Source: Nymphaea colorata (taxonomy: Eukaryota > Streptophyta > Magnoliopsida > Nymphaeales > Nymphaeaceae). Taken from it: 64,000 nt of DNA. The DNA lies in contig NW_022204507.1 of the NCBI RefSeq assembly GCF_008831285.2, positions 4,856,174 to 4,920,173 of the forward strand. Reading direction: 5' to 3'. Of this stretch, positions 46,378 to 57,654 are shown piece after piece. Within the stretch, counting starts at the first letter, position 1. The number at the start of each line of letters is the position of its first letter. Both the position numbers and the translations under genes were made by a program. The notes under the pieces were generated by a model. That model ran no database searches. It had not been told where the DNA came from and worked only from the letters and a program-made list of their open reading frames with translations.

Positions 46378-47777
46378 ACAATAGTTTGTTTATTAATTGA
46401 TGCCACTGGCCCATTGTCATCACAACTCAGCTTAAGAAAGTATGTATTCCTAGAATAAAGATTCATTTGGCTTTGTACACCATCCATCTTAATTTTATCA
46501 ATATGTTCTGTTTCTTTTATTCCCCCTATAATGCAATTTGGATAGAGTGTGATCAGAACATCCTTCTCTTTTTTTAGGAAACTTTGCTGGCCGTAACATG
46601 ATCCTCTGACCTACAGAATCTCGCATATAAAATGAAAAATTAATGAATAAGTGAAAATGAAGCAATGCTCTTGCCATTTCTGGATACAACATATAAAAGC
46701 TACAAAAGCCACAAAGAAAAACATACACACTAGAAACTCCCCTCTTCACATGAACATTTTGTGGATCAAAGAAGAAAGGCCACTCTGAATCTGAAGCACA
46801 TGCTTGTTTCATATAAATGTAAAAGACATAAAAAAATAGTGCTGTTTTACACAGAATGCAACTGTAGATATAGCAGATTCAAATTGGAGACCAACACTAA
46901 TTAGTCATTAACTTGGAAAATATAAACAAACTAAAGATCACAGTGAATGTAAAGAGTTCAATACTAGTGTATGTGATGCAACTTGGTAGAGGTTTCCCTA
47001 AATCATCATATTTAAAAAACATCGAATACAATTGACAAGACCAACAAAGTGGTAACTGTAAAAGATGTGGAAAGGCTAAGATTGGGAGTATGAGTACATC
47101 CACTATATTTCTTTTCATGGACAGTGAAATGAAAGGAAGCTCAGCAGAAGAATGTATGGGCATCATAAACAACAAATTAGAGTTGTGCATTTTCCAATCA
47201 TTGTTCACCATGTGGCGTCAAATGGTGCATGCATTCTGCTGTTTATTTTCCATCACCAGGAACAGATAAATATTTATACTTTAAAAAACATAACTTCTTT
47301 AATTGCTATATCAATAAGTAATAGCACCCAAATTAGGCCATCATGCTACTAATTACAGAACATGGCAGCGAGTACAAATCAATACCATTGGATATTATTG
47401 TACAAAATAACAATGAGTAATTGATATTATTGTATAATGGTTTATGACTAATTTTCAACTGAGATCATACTATGTTATTTCAAAGTGATTACAATTAGGA
47501 AAAGAGAATTCAACATTGACATTTCTTAACAAGAATGGAAAGATTTCTATCATCACATGCCATCCATTTATTAGTTAAAGCGATTACAGTTAATTAAGAA
47601 AGTTCAACTTCTTTATATAAGCTGGGTTTTCTTAGATTAGCAACAACACTGCAATCCTCCCTCCGTCTTTCATTGCAAAGTACCCATACAAAATTGAATA
47701 AGAGTTTTCCTTTCAGCTGGTGTTTCTATACAAGAAATAAAGTCATCAGCTCACGCCATGCCTATGATTCCATTTTT
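46378..47777. repeat. 1.4-kb dispersed repeat, copy 2
   Basis: Colinear, same-orientation counterpart of 17,776-19,215. It has a few small deletions relative to copy 1, for example about 20 bp near 47,218 and about 30 bp near 47,435. The immediate flanks are unrelated to those of copy 1. Confidence 0.75.
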
Positions 47778-48184
47778 AATTTTTCTTTTGTATTTGTCGA
47801 CTCTATATTGTATTGCAATAAAATATTGAAAAGAAATTAGTGTTGCTAGGTTCAATGGCTCTTGAATCTTCTCAACTCTTTGAAGATAGTCGGTGATAAC
47901 CCTTCAAATATCATATTAAGAACCAAAGATTCCTGTTATTAGTAATACAAACCATGTTCAGGAATTCATATCCCCAATAGATCCAAACTCCGCTTTTACT
48001 TAAGGTGATTCATTCAATTAAAAACAATTTATCTACTTGATAATTGATTTAAGCATGCAGACATAAGAAGCCAACATATTCTTCTACCTTCCATTATCTT
48101 CAAGTTGATTTATCATTGCCCTGTAGTAATCATCATGTTTCTTCCACAAGACTATTCTGTAAGGGGTCCTTTGGAGCTGTAGAT

Positions 48185-49058
48185 GTTCAATCTTATGTAA
48201 TGATGTATGCTGCCATTTGATGGTGGAAATAATGCATCACAAATGGCTGTGTAATGTCGTCTGAGATCTTCATCTCCCACATCTCTCGTCGACATTTTCT
48301 ATTTACCTGTGGCATTTAATTCCTCAAGCTTTCGGAGATCCATGGAGTTCATCGTTGTATTAGTCTTTGGTCGGGAGGTTATTAGGGATGTCAATGAATC
48401 AGATTCAGATCAAATACCAGATCAAGTTTTTTAAATAAATCAGATATGAAAAAAAGATAAATTTGATATCCAAATAAAAAATCAGATCGGATTCGGTATT
48501 AAAAATTGGAATCCGATTAAATTCAGATTCAGACTCAGCATCAAATAGATACCCAATCAGATACCAGAAAAAAAAGATAATGGATATCTAAACCCAAATT
48601 TATAGATCCGGATCTAAATAATATTTTTTTATTTTACATTATTGTAAATTTGTAAATCTGAATCCAAATTTGAATCCCCAATTTTAATTAATATCATCCG
48701 AATCTGAAACCAATGCGAACTTGATCGTGCACTTGACAAGGTTTAGGCCACCTCCAGATCCACTTCAAGCGAAATTTTGTTCATAAGCCTTCTTAATTTT
48801 ACAGCTGCATTTTTTCATCAAGACCCATGACATCTGGTTACATGTATCGTGCAAAGCCTTAATAAAATTACGAGTGCCCCCCTGCCCACTTGTACTGGCT
48901 CCTTAGCCCACTTTTTGGGTAGTTGGGATCCATGGGAGCCTGTGCACAAGCCTGGGCATATAACCAGCTTTGAACATCCACCCATGTCAACGACACTAGA
49001 CTAAACACATGAGAGAGAACAGAGAGAGAGAGCTTCTCAGTGATCGAAACAGGGTTGG
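48185..49058. repeat. 0.87-kb direct repeat, copy 2
   Basis: Counterpart of 42,752-43,615. It lacks the LINE ORF beyond the shared end, has an extra GA run (GAGAGAACAGAGAGAGAGAG) near 49,015, and is followed directly by unrelated sequence. Confidence 0.75.
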
Positions 49059-49193
49059 GGAGCACATGAAGAAGGGGTAGAGAGTTTATTTCCTCTCTTA
49101 AGTGTAAAGTGTGTCATCGGCCACCTCATGAGCTTGTTGTTGCCAACCCCACCATCATCAACATTGTCGTCCTCTTCAAAAGAGATTTACTAG

Positions 49194-49279
49194 AGAAAGT
49201 ATGATTTAGCAATTTCTAACCTTCAAGATGCTATGAAGCTCAAACGGAAGAATGTTAGGGCCTTCTGCCTCTTGGGATC
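49194..49279 (+). pseudogene. TPR-like exon fragment cut by a copia LTR
   Basis: After an acceptor-like TTTACTAG the frame reads RKYDLAISNLQDAMK and LKRKNVRAFCLLGS, where it runs into the LTR at 49,280. The spacing of Ala, Leu, Ala and the following RAFCLLG fits the second helix of a tetratricopeptide repeat plus the start of the next (A20, L24, A27). The usual Pro32 is Arg. I infer an old gene or gene fragment interrupted by the retrotransposon. It is short, so chance similarity is possible. Confidence 0.3.
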
Positions 49280-49506
49280 TGTTACAAAAAATGAAAACTA
49301 TTTGTTAAAGCTCTGTTATTAACTTTGTTTTCTTTACACCTATTGTAAAGGTGTAAAATTGAATTGTGGTGTTCTTTGTCACACATGTGGAATTCTCTAG
49401 AAGGTTGAAGGCATGATTCTGTTGTAACAAAAAATATTCTGTCACGCCTGTAATTGATTATGTACAAAAAAACAATATATGTGAAAGGAAGAAGAGCACG
49501 ATGCCA
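49280..49506 (+). repeat. 5' copia LTR, family A (3' end lost)
   Basis: Starts TGTTACAAAAAATGAAAACT and aligns with the LTR at 57,315 through CACACATGTGGAA, CTCTAGAAGGTTGAAGGCAT, TTGTAACAAAAAATATTC and AAGAGCAC. By eye the two differ at roughly 20% of sites, so the element is old. Its end is replaced by a 34-bp piece of a different LTR (family B) at 49,507. Confidence 0.75.
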
Positions 49507-50114
49507 TATATCATGGGAAAAGATGAGCCAGCCAAATGTTTTAGAAACCGAAAACCGTGGTGACTTAAACTAGTGACTTTCTTAATCGCATGCACTGTTT
49601 CTGGCATCCAGCGGGTCAAGTAGCATTGCCAGCCTTCCACGGTCCTCCATAAGTCATCCCAGAACAGTTCAAGCAAGCATCAATCCAGTCCCTGCGATTG
49701 AAGGATTACCGGCATTCCGTAGAGTGGTTCTTTGGTGAACCTGCCCCTTTCACTTCTGTTCATGATTCTGACCACCTTTTCCCGTCAAACTTCATGAACA
49801 GCACCCCAAAGGAAGGCGAACCTAACAAGCCAAGCTCGATCACTGAGGTAGCCTCTCACAGCTGGAATCCTCGAATTCGTGGCTGCCCCTCTCTTTGTTT
49901 CAAGTTTTCTGGTGCCCTCTATTTCTTCACTCGCAGCCACCAGTGTCGACCCACGTTGGGCCCCAAAAGGCTCAAACCGCATCATCAGGCCGTGGTGATT
50001 CCTGCTTGACCGGGACGTGATCAGAGCCAGCCAAAATCCATACTTCCACCATCTTCCTGTGGTGTTTTTTCTTCTCCTTGCATGGGAAGTTGGAAGAATG
50101 AGTCGGGAATATCA
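49507..50114. other. LTR-B scrap plus unassigned GC-richer sequence
   Basis: ATCATGGGAAAAGATGAGCC at 49,510 continues into AGCCAAATGT and matches the 28-bp array in the LTR at 52,478-52,803. The rest, including the 103-codon frame at 49,698-50,009, shows no recognised motif and carries no obvious primer binding site. Confidence 0.45.
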
Positions 50115-52477
50115 ATGGCCATGAATTCCCAGGTGATATCTGATCTCTTCTATTTGCATCATTCGGATAATTTTGACAAGTGGGCTCATCCAAAAGCATC
50201 GATATACATCTATGCTTGCATGGGTATGAGTCAATTCAATCATGATTTTCTTTTTTTTTTTTTTTTAATTATGATAACTATGCATCTGGAGCAGAGTCTG
50301 ACTGTGGCTCTATCAGCCAAAAACAAGTTCGGATTCATAGATGGGACTATCAAAGAGCCTAAAGAGGATGATCATAATCTATGTTGTGGGTATGATGTAA
50401 CAATCTGGTTCTAGCATGGATTCGTAATTCAATTGGTAAGGAGATTCATGATAGCATCGTTTATGCTACCTCAGATCAAGTAATATGGGAGGAGTTAAAA
50501 GAAAGATATACTCAGAGTCTTGCACCAAGAGTCTTTCAGCTACACAGCTCAATACATCGATTACAGCAACAGTCCATGTCTCTTACTACATATTATACAA
50601 AACATATTATATAAAAATCAAAGTGCTTTGGGAAGAATTAAATTACTACAATCCGGTGCCTGTGTTCGTGTGGGGGCATAAAAATTTATTCGGATCGAAT
50701 CCAAAGAGAATCTGTAAGTTATTTCTTGAAGGGACTGAACGACTGATATGATGCTATTAGAGGACAGATTTTATTGCTTGATCCCTTATCCATATTAAAC
50801 CGTCAGCCTCTCACATGACCTTGGCAATACCACACAATCATATTCCCAAAGCAGCATCACTTGAACAAAGTTTCAACTTTGAATGCAATAAAGAAGGATG
50901 TCAAAGTCGACCAATCTGTAGCTATTGTCATAGCACAGGTCATGTGAAAGATAAATGTTTCAAGTTTAATGGCTATCCTCGAGGACATCGACTCCATGAT
51001 CCCAACTTTTGGCCACCACTAGCTGCAACTACAATTCATAATCAAGGCTGGTGGACCTCCATGCAAGCGATGGTACTAGTTTGTTTCCAGCAACGGTCAA
51101 ACTTCCAAGGAAGTTGTACCTTCAACCACCAAGGATGAGTATCATAAACTCTTATCACTTGCTAGAACTCCTCTGCCTCTACCAATTTCACAGGTAATCT
51201 TCATCTAGTGTCTCCCATCTTCCTTAGATTATCAATTTTCTAGCAAGTCGGTGCATTTGTGCCGATAGCTCTCTACTTCAAAAACCAACCAATTGCCGAG
51301 TACCTATAAACCTACCTAATGGACATACAATAACTGTCCATCAAACTAATGATGTTAAACTACCACCATTCACTCTTGAAAATTCCTTGTATATTCTCTC
51401 TTTCAAGTTGAGCCTACTCTCTGTTAGTCAATTGACCAAGGCACTAAATTTTCCGTAACTTCTTCCCTACTCATTGTGTCTTGCAGGACTTGAAAGTGGG
51501 ATTTCTATTGCTCTCTTATTTGAGCTCCCTCGACCAATGGTAACTTGACATTCAATGCAATGAAAGGCACAAGGTACCCTCTTTTTAACTTTACTTCACT
51601 TTCTCATTTCTCTCCTAAAAACCTTTGCAGTGGCAGTTGGACATAGGGAGTGGCGAGACACAATGAACTTAGAACCTAGTGCACTAAAGGAAAACAACAC
51701 TTGGGCAATGATCACTTTCCAGAAGGAGTTAAGCCCATCGGTTGCAAGCGAGTTTACAAAATCAAGTTCAGATCAGACGGTACTATTGAGCGATACATGG
51801 CATGCCTGCACTCTTAAATATTTTTTGGGTTTAGAAATTGCTTGTTCAAGTGCTGGAATTTATGTTTTGCAGCAAACGTATGCTCTCAAGATTATAAGCA
51901 AAACAAGTATAATGGGTGCCAAGCCAATGGAATTTCTAGTAAAATGAAAGCACGGTCTCGAAGAAGGTATTCTCCTAAGCAAACAAACCAATCTTCAAAT
52001 GAGTGTGTTTTGTGATTATGATTGGGTGGCGTGTCAAGAAACACGAAGGTCCATAACTAGTTATTGTGTTCTTCTTGGTGATTCACCAATTTCATGAAAG
52101 ACAAAAAAACAACCCACAGTATCTCACTCCTTTGTGGAAGCAGAATACAAGGCGTTGGCAAATGCGGTATGTGAAGCGACTTGATTAAAATTCTTGTTGT
52201 CGGATCTAAGCGTGAGACATCTACAACCGACAAATCTATACTACAACAATCAGCCTGCCATGCATATTGCAGCCAATCTAGTTTTTCATGAGCATACCAA
52301 ACATATAGATTTAAACTGTCATGTGGAATGAGAAAAGATAAATCAAGGTGTAGTGAGAACCAGTTACATTAACAGCAATGATCAGCTGGCACACTTATTC
52401 ACTATGGCCTTAGGCAAGTCATCTTCTATCCAAACTGAACATAAGAAATTTCTACACTTAGTTTGAGGGGGGGGGAG
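50115..52477 (+). mobile_element. Ty1/copia remnant C2 with internal pol deletion
   Basis: Gag opens with DLFYLHHSDNFD (50,140), then VALSAKNKFGFIDGT (50,310), and a zinc knuckle CSYCHSTGHVKDKC with FKFNGYP at about 50,918-50,983. Pol is mostly gone: an RT start (KPIGCKRVYKIKFRSDGTIE, about 51,738) is joined almost directly to LKYFLGLEIA (51,815), so the RT palm with YVDD is deleted. RNase H follows with SFVEAEYKALANAV and HTKHIDLN to 52,466. A G-rich PPT (GAGGGGGGGGGAG) abuts an LTR at 52,478. Multiple stops and shifts occur. Confidence 0.85.
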
Positions 52478-52803
52478 TGTTAAAATTAAGATTCGCTTCT
52501 TATCTTCTTATCTGACTTCTTAACAATAAGATTTTGAGTTGGTTTGTGAAGCTGTTAAGATGAGTTGGCCGAATGTCATGGGATAAGATGAGCCAGCCAA
52601 ATGTCATGGGATAAGATGAGCCAGCCAAATATCATGGGATAACATGAGCCAGCCAAATGTCATTGAAATTAAAAGCCATGTACAACTTTTTCTTTTGTAT
52701 ATAAGTGTGTAAGATCAATAGAAAAATATGAAGCAATTCTCTGTTCTCTTCCTTGTGTTACATTCTTCCTTAAGCACTCAAACAATTTCTATGTACTCTA
52801 ATA
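52478..52803 (+). repeat. Copia LTR, family B
   Basis: It starts TGTTAAAATTAAGATTC right after a polypurine tract and contains TATATAAG at about 52,701. It ends near TCTAATACA, followed by GAGC and then the ATG of the next gag. The CAGAGC at the border matches the second half of the usual PBS TGGTATCAGAGC, so the first six bases of the site are missing. The LTR is thus 3' LTR to C2 and, by position, 5' LTR to C3. A full second copy is not in the window; only a scrap is at 49,507. Confidence 0.75.
52556..52667 (+). repeat. 28-bp tandem array in LTR-B (about 4 units)
   Basis: Units starting TAAGATGAG(C/T)(C/T)(A/G)GCC lie at 52,556, 52,584, 52,612 and 52,640 with exact 28-bp spacing; the last loses the end. 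It lies in the U3 part, upstream of the TATA box, where tandem units often act as enhancers in plant LTRs. Confidence 0.9.
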
Positions 52804-55800
52804 CAGAGCAATGACGTCAACAGGCAAGGCTCCCAATTCTTCCAACTCTTTTTCAGCTAGTGGAGCAGAGTCCTCTTATGGTAAGAATATCATCAATATT
52901 GAAAACCTCTTTTTCCTTCATCATTCAGACAACCCTGGTACTATATTGGTTTCACAATTAGTAACTAGTGAAACTACTCAACCTGGAGTCATGCTATGAG
53001 AATGGCCTTGTCTACAAAAAACAACTTGACCTTTGTTGATGGTAGTCTTCCCAAACCCAGCATTGCAGTCCTGAGATCATGATGTGGAGGCATTTGCAAT
53101 CACATGGTCTTTCATGGATTCTTAACTCCATCTCAAAAGAATTATCAAGCAATATCATCTACACCACCACAACTATTGAAGTGTGGGCATACTTAAAGGA
53201 CCGATTCACTGAGAGCACAACCCCTCATAAGTACCAACTCAAGTCCTCCATTAGTCGTTTGAATCAAGAAAATTATATCTGTTGCTCTTTATTTTACAAT
53301 ATTGGGACAAGCTTTCATCCTATGATGTTCTTTTGGAATGCTCTTGCAATGCCTTGTAAGTGGTTGCTGAAAAGCAACAAGAAGAGAGAGTGATTGAATT
53401 TCTTATGAGATTGAATGATTCATTCATTGCTATGAGAATGCAAATTCTACTTATGAAACCCTTGCCTTCTCTACAAAAGACATGCACTGGTCCTTCAAGA
53501 GGAGAAGCTCATCTTCAAACTAGTGCTGTCGATTATGTTGGTCTCTCAGCAAGTGCAAATTTGAATGTGTTTGAAAACCAACAAAACAAGCACCCACAAT
53601 ACTTTTGCAATTAGTGCAAGATTTCAGGACATCAAAGGAACAATGTTTCAAATTAAATGGTTACCCTCCAAACTTTATAGTGGAAAACAGAGCAAGACAA
53701 GGGGGCTATTATCATGGCCTCTGTTGGAGGGAAAACTGATTCCAATGCCTTAATCTCCACCACACATGGAAAATAGTTCAGCAAGGACACTGCTCCAATT
53801 CTAACTCAAGACGAATATATTCAATTCAAACAACTCCTCAAAAATCGATCAGTAACCCAAATAAACTTTCCGGCCATGTCATTCTTCAAACTAGACACCT
53901 GGGTAATAGATATTGGTGGTAGTCACCACATGTCATGCTGCCATAAATCATTGCTAGATGACACAAAATTAGCGTTCCATTTTCAATTAGAGTTCAGACA
54001 ACAGAACACGTGTCGGTAAAGCAGTTCTATCACCTTCCATTTTTCTTCAAAAAGTGTATTATCTTCCAAAGTTTGCTTACAACATATTGTCAGTGAGCAG
54101 ATTTATTCAGAAAACCAAATGTCATTTGATTTTCCACACTACTAGGTGCTTTGTGCAGGACCCGATCTCCATGACGAGGACTGAGCTGGGTGATTCATCA
54201 GGGGAATTCTTCATTTCCAAGTCACCTCTTACAACTGTACACTGCTTGTTCACGAAACCCACTCAATCAGATTTTGATGTTTGGCATATGAGACTTGGCC
54301 AACCATCCTACTCAAAGAATCAAATGCTCTGAAAGCATGACTCTATCATTAAGTTGTCAAATAATTTCTGTGAAGTATGTAGTGTTGCTAAACAATATAG
54401 ATTGATGTTCAAATTAAGTGAACCTTGTTTTGGTAAAGCTTTTGATTTGCTACATTGTTATGTTTCCCAAGCATCGCATACTCAAGCACATTACTTTTTG
54501 TCTATTATGGATGATTTTTCAAGAGCCATGTGGGTTTACCTACTGAAGTATAAACATGAAGTAGGTGACTTGCTTAAACATTTCATTAACATGACTGAGA
54601 AACAATTCAAAACAGATGTGCTAAAATTAGGATAGATAGTGGAACCAAGTTCTTCTCAAATGACAATTTTTTTTTTCGTGATAGAGACATCCTACATCAA
54701 CATTCATGCCCCTACATGCCTCAACAAAATGGCATAGTTGGGAGAAAGCATCAGCACATCTTGAATATGGTGTATGCTCTCAAGTTTCAGTCAGGTCTAC
54801 CCTTAAAATGTTGGGACTTACGTGTACTAACAGCCACATATTTAACAAATAGGACCCATCCAAAAAAAAATCGACAATGAATCTTTGAAAATTATTAAAA
54901 AACCACTACAAGCATATAGCGTGTTTGTTTGTATTTCTACCCCAACCATGAAATCTCAATGTAGAATTCAATATCGATTGAATGGATATCTGACATCTGA
55001 TCCAAAAAATGATATGGAAAAAAATATCCAATAGGAATCATCAGATGGATTCGGATTAATAAATGCATCCAATATACGATTCAGATTCACATATACATAA
55101 ATCGATCGAATTCGATACAAAGGTCAATTAAGACAAATATATACTGCTAAAAAAAAAAAATTGGTTCAAAATTGATCAATAAAATAAAAATCAATCAAAA
55201 AAAATGATTGGTCGATATGAATTTTTATTCAAATAAATCGAATATTGAATATCAAAAAGTGATATGATAAGAATATTGATCCGAATCCGATCCATTGACA
55301 TCCTAGTCACAAGGTTCAGCGAGGTGTGTTCATTGGGTATCCTATTTAACAAAAAAGCTACAATCTACTTGATTTGGAAACCAAAAAAAAATTTGTTTGT
55401 AGGGATATGGTCTTCAATGATGACAAACATACACTTGAGAGCAGAAATTCAAGTGAGCAAGGCCCTTGTTCTTGTCACTTGACTGAAAGCCAAGATGATG
55501 TCATGACTATTGATTGTACAAACATTGAACAACCACCTGAAATTGTTTCAGAATTAGGTAATAAGGTTGAAACAAATACTTCCCTAGAAACTTTACCAAG
55601 TCCTCAACAGTCAGTCTGTAAATCATCCAGAATATCAAAGCCATCCAATTTATGGAAGGATTTTCTGTGGTATGGTCCATCCTGATTCACATAGTCCATC
55701 ACCATCATGGAAAAGGGCTTCCACAATGTATTATTTGTCATAAGCTGTCTTTTTTCCATTTTTCAGCTGCTCTTAAAAGCTTCCTGTTGGATATCTTTCT

Positions 55801-57314
55801 TCAAACCAAACCTTCATCCTTTAGCCAGACAGAGCAACATACAAATTGGAAAAAAAACCATCCAAGAATAGATTATGGTGGTGGAATCAACAATACTTGG
55901 ACCCTAGTCCCCCCTTCAAATAATGTCAAACCCATCAGCTGCATGTCAGTTTATCGGATCAAGTATAAGGCGAATGGTGAAATAGAAAGGTTCAAAGCCA
56001 TATTAGTGGCCAAAGGGTATGCACAAGTGGAAGGCTTGGATTTCCATGAGACCTATGCTGCTGCCTCCAAACTTGTTATTATTTGTTGTTTGATTGCAAT
56101 AGCTGCAAAATGAAATTGGGTGCTGCAACAAATGGATTTGTATAATGCCTATCTAAATGGGAAATTGAATGAAGAAATCTACATGACATTGCCTCCTAGT
56201 TATTGCGAAAAAGGAGAAACAAAATTGGCAAGCTAAACAAGTTTATCTATGGGCTGAAACATGCTCCTCAAAACAGGTTCTTGAAGTTCTCGTCAGAAGT
56301 GGTGAGCTATGGTTTTATGCAATCCAAGTGTGATTACACAGAGTGTGCATATCAAAGAGAAAAGGTGTTCATGGTAATTTTGGTGTACATCAATGCTCTC
56401 ATTGTTGCAGGAAATGGTATGGAAAACCTAGAAAACTTTAAATGTATCTTGGCAAAAGATTTTGCATGAAAGACATGGGAAACTTAAAATATTTCCTTTG
56501 CCTAGAGCTTAGAAAAGGGAAGAAATGAATATTGTTGTCACAGCGCAAGTATTCTTGTGGCATTGTTGATGAATTAAGCCTTCTCAATGCCAAGCCATCT
56601 GAGGATCCCATGGAACCTAGTCAAACCGTTGCTACCAATAATGGATAAGATTTAAAAAATCCTTCATTCATTCGAAGACTTGTGGGGCATCTTATATATC
56701 TGACTATGACCAGGCCAGAAATAGTTTTTGCTATTTACTTTTCTAGCTGCCATATGCAGAAACCGACTACTCACTACAATTCTGCTATAAAAGTATTATG
56801 CTATCCCAAACTTCACCAGGTCAGGGAATTTCAAGCTTACCGCCTATTGTGATGCCAACTACAGAGCCTGCAAAGGCACCAAAAAATCAATCTCTCGTTA
56901 CTATGTTTACTTAGGAGAATGTCTAATCTTTTGAAAAACATAAAAACTGAGAATAGTATCTCGCTTCTCAGCCGAAATAAATATATCAAGCAACTACTGC
57001 TGTGAACTTATATGGATAAGATGTCTTCTAAAAGATCTCCAAGTGCCTCCTCCTTCACCAGCGCAGCTTCTTTGTGATGAGATCAGCATTACAGATGGTA
57101 GTGAGCTCAATTTTACATGAACGCACCAAACATGGGGATATTGACTGCCATATAGTGCGTGAGCAAGTAAGAAATGGAACAATTGTCACAAGCTATGTTC
57201 CATCGTACTTACATCTGGATGATCTATTCACCAAGTCCCTTGTCAAAGATCAAGTCAAATTTTAAAAGCTCAAACTCGGTTTTGGAGACTTCACTCACCA
57301 GTTTGAAGGAGGGG
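52804..57314 (+). mobile_element. Ty1/copia element C3, near full length but dead
   Basis: Gag starts at 52,811 (MTSTGKAPNSSN, then FFLHHSDNPGTILVSQL) and runs through WILNSISKELSSNIIY (53,120). The zinc knuckle is at 53,606 with an in-frame TAG. The protease motif is VIDIGGSHHMS at 53,900 instead of DTGASHHM, so the active site is lost. Integrase follows (VWHMRLGQPS, 54,280; CEVCSVAKQYRL, 54,371; IMDDFSRAMWVYL, 54,510), interrupted by a 350-bp insertion at 54,958. RT lies at 55,880-56,460 with VYINALIVAG in place of YVDD. RNase H runs to LFTKSLVKDQVKF at 57,264. A PPT (GAAGGAGGGG, 57,305-57,314) precedes the LTR. Confidence 0.88.
54958..55305 (+). mobile_element. Small element inserted in C3 integrase
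   Basis: The copia frame stops matching after TPTMKSQ at about 54,957 and resumes at CAAGGTTCAGCGAGG (55,311, VQRGVFIGYPI). The insert is AT-rich, full of GAATC/GATTC motifs, and ends CCGATCCATTGACATCCTAG. The same ending occurs at 60,015 and, on the opposite strand, at about 42,960 and 48,385, so it belongs to a repeat family in this genome. It has no ORF. No clear target duplication was found, so the class (SINE, LINE tail or MITE) is open. Confidence 0.65.
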
Positions 57315-57558
57315 TGTTATGAAAAATGAAAACTAATTCTTAAAGGGGTGTTAATAACTCTGTTTTCGTTACGCCCATTGTAAAACCGTAAAATTGGATT
57401 ATGGTTCCTTGTCACACATGTGGAAGTCTCTAGAAGGTTGAAGGCATGATTGTGTTGTAACAAAAAATATTCCTTTATGCCTGTAATTAATCTTGTACAG
57501 AATGGGTTTGAATATGTGAAATGAATAAGAGCACAACGCTTTGTTCCATCCATTTACA
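57315..57558 (+). repeat. 3' copia LTR, family A
   Basis: Starts TGTTATGAAAAATGAAAACT directly after the polypurine tract of C3 and aligns with the 5' copy at 49,280. The 3' end is probably near TCCATTTACA (57,558), beyond the region preserved in the other copy. No matching 5-bp target duplication flanks the outer ends, as expected if the left or right border has been rearranged. Confidence 0.7.
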
Positions 57559-57654
57559 GCCTTCCCTGTTGTGTCCAGTTGATTCCATCACAACCATGAT
57601 TTTTCTTTTGTGGATCATCTGAAACTCGCATGATCTTGCAAGGGGAGGAAAGGA

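Noticed and set aside
42752-49058. The 0.87-kb repeats as an LTR pair
   Set aside because: No TG/CA ends, PBS, PPT or LTR-type pol between them; the inner block is a LINE and another repeat.
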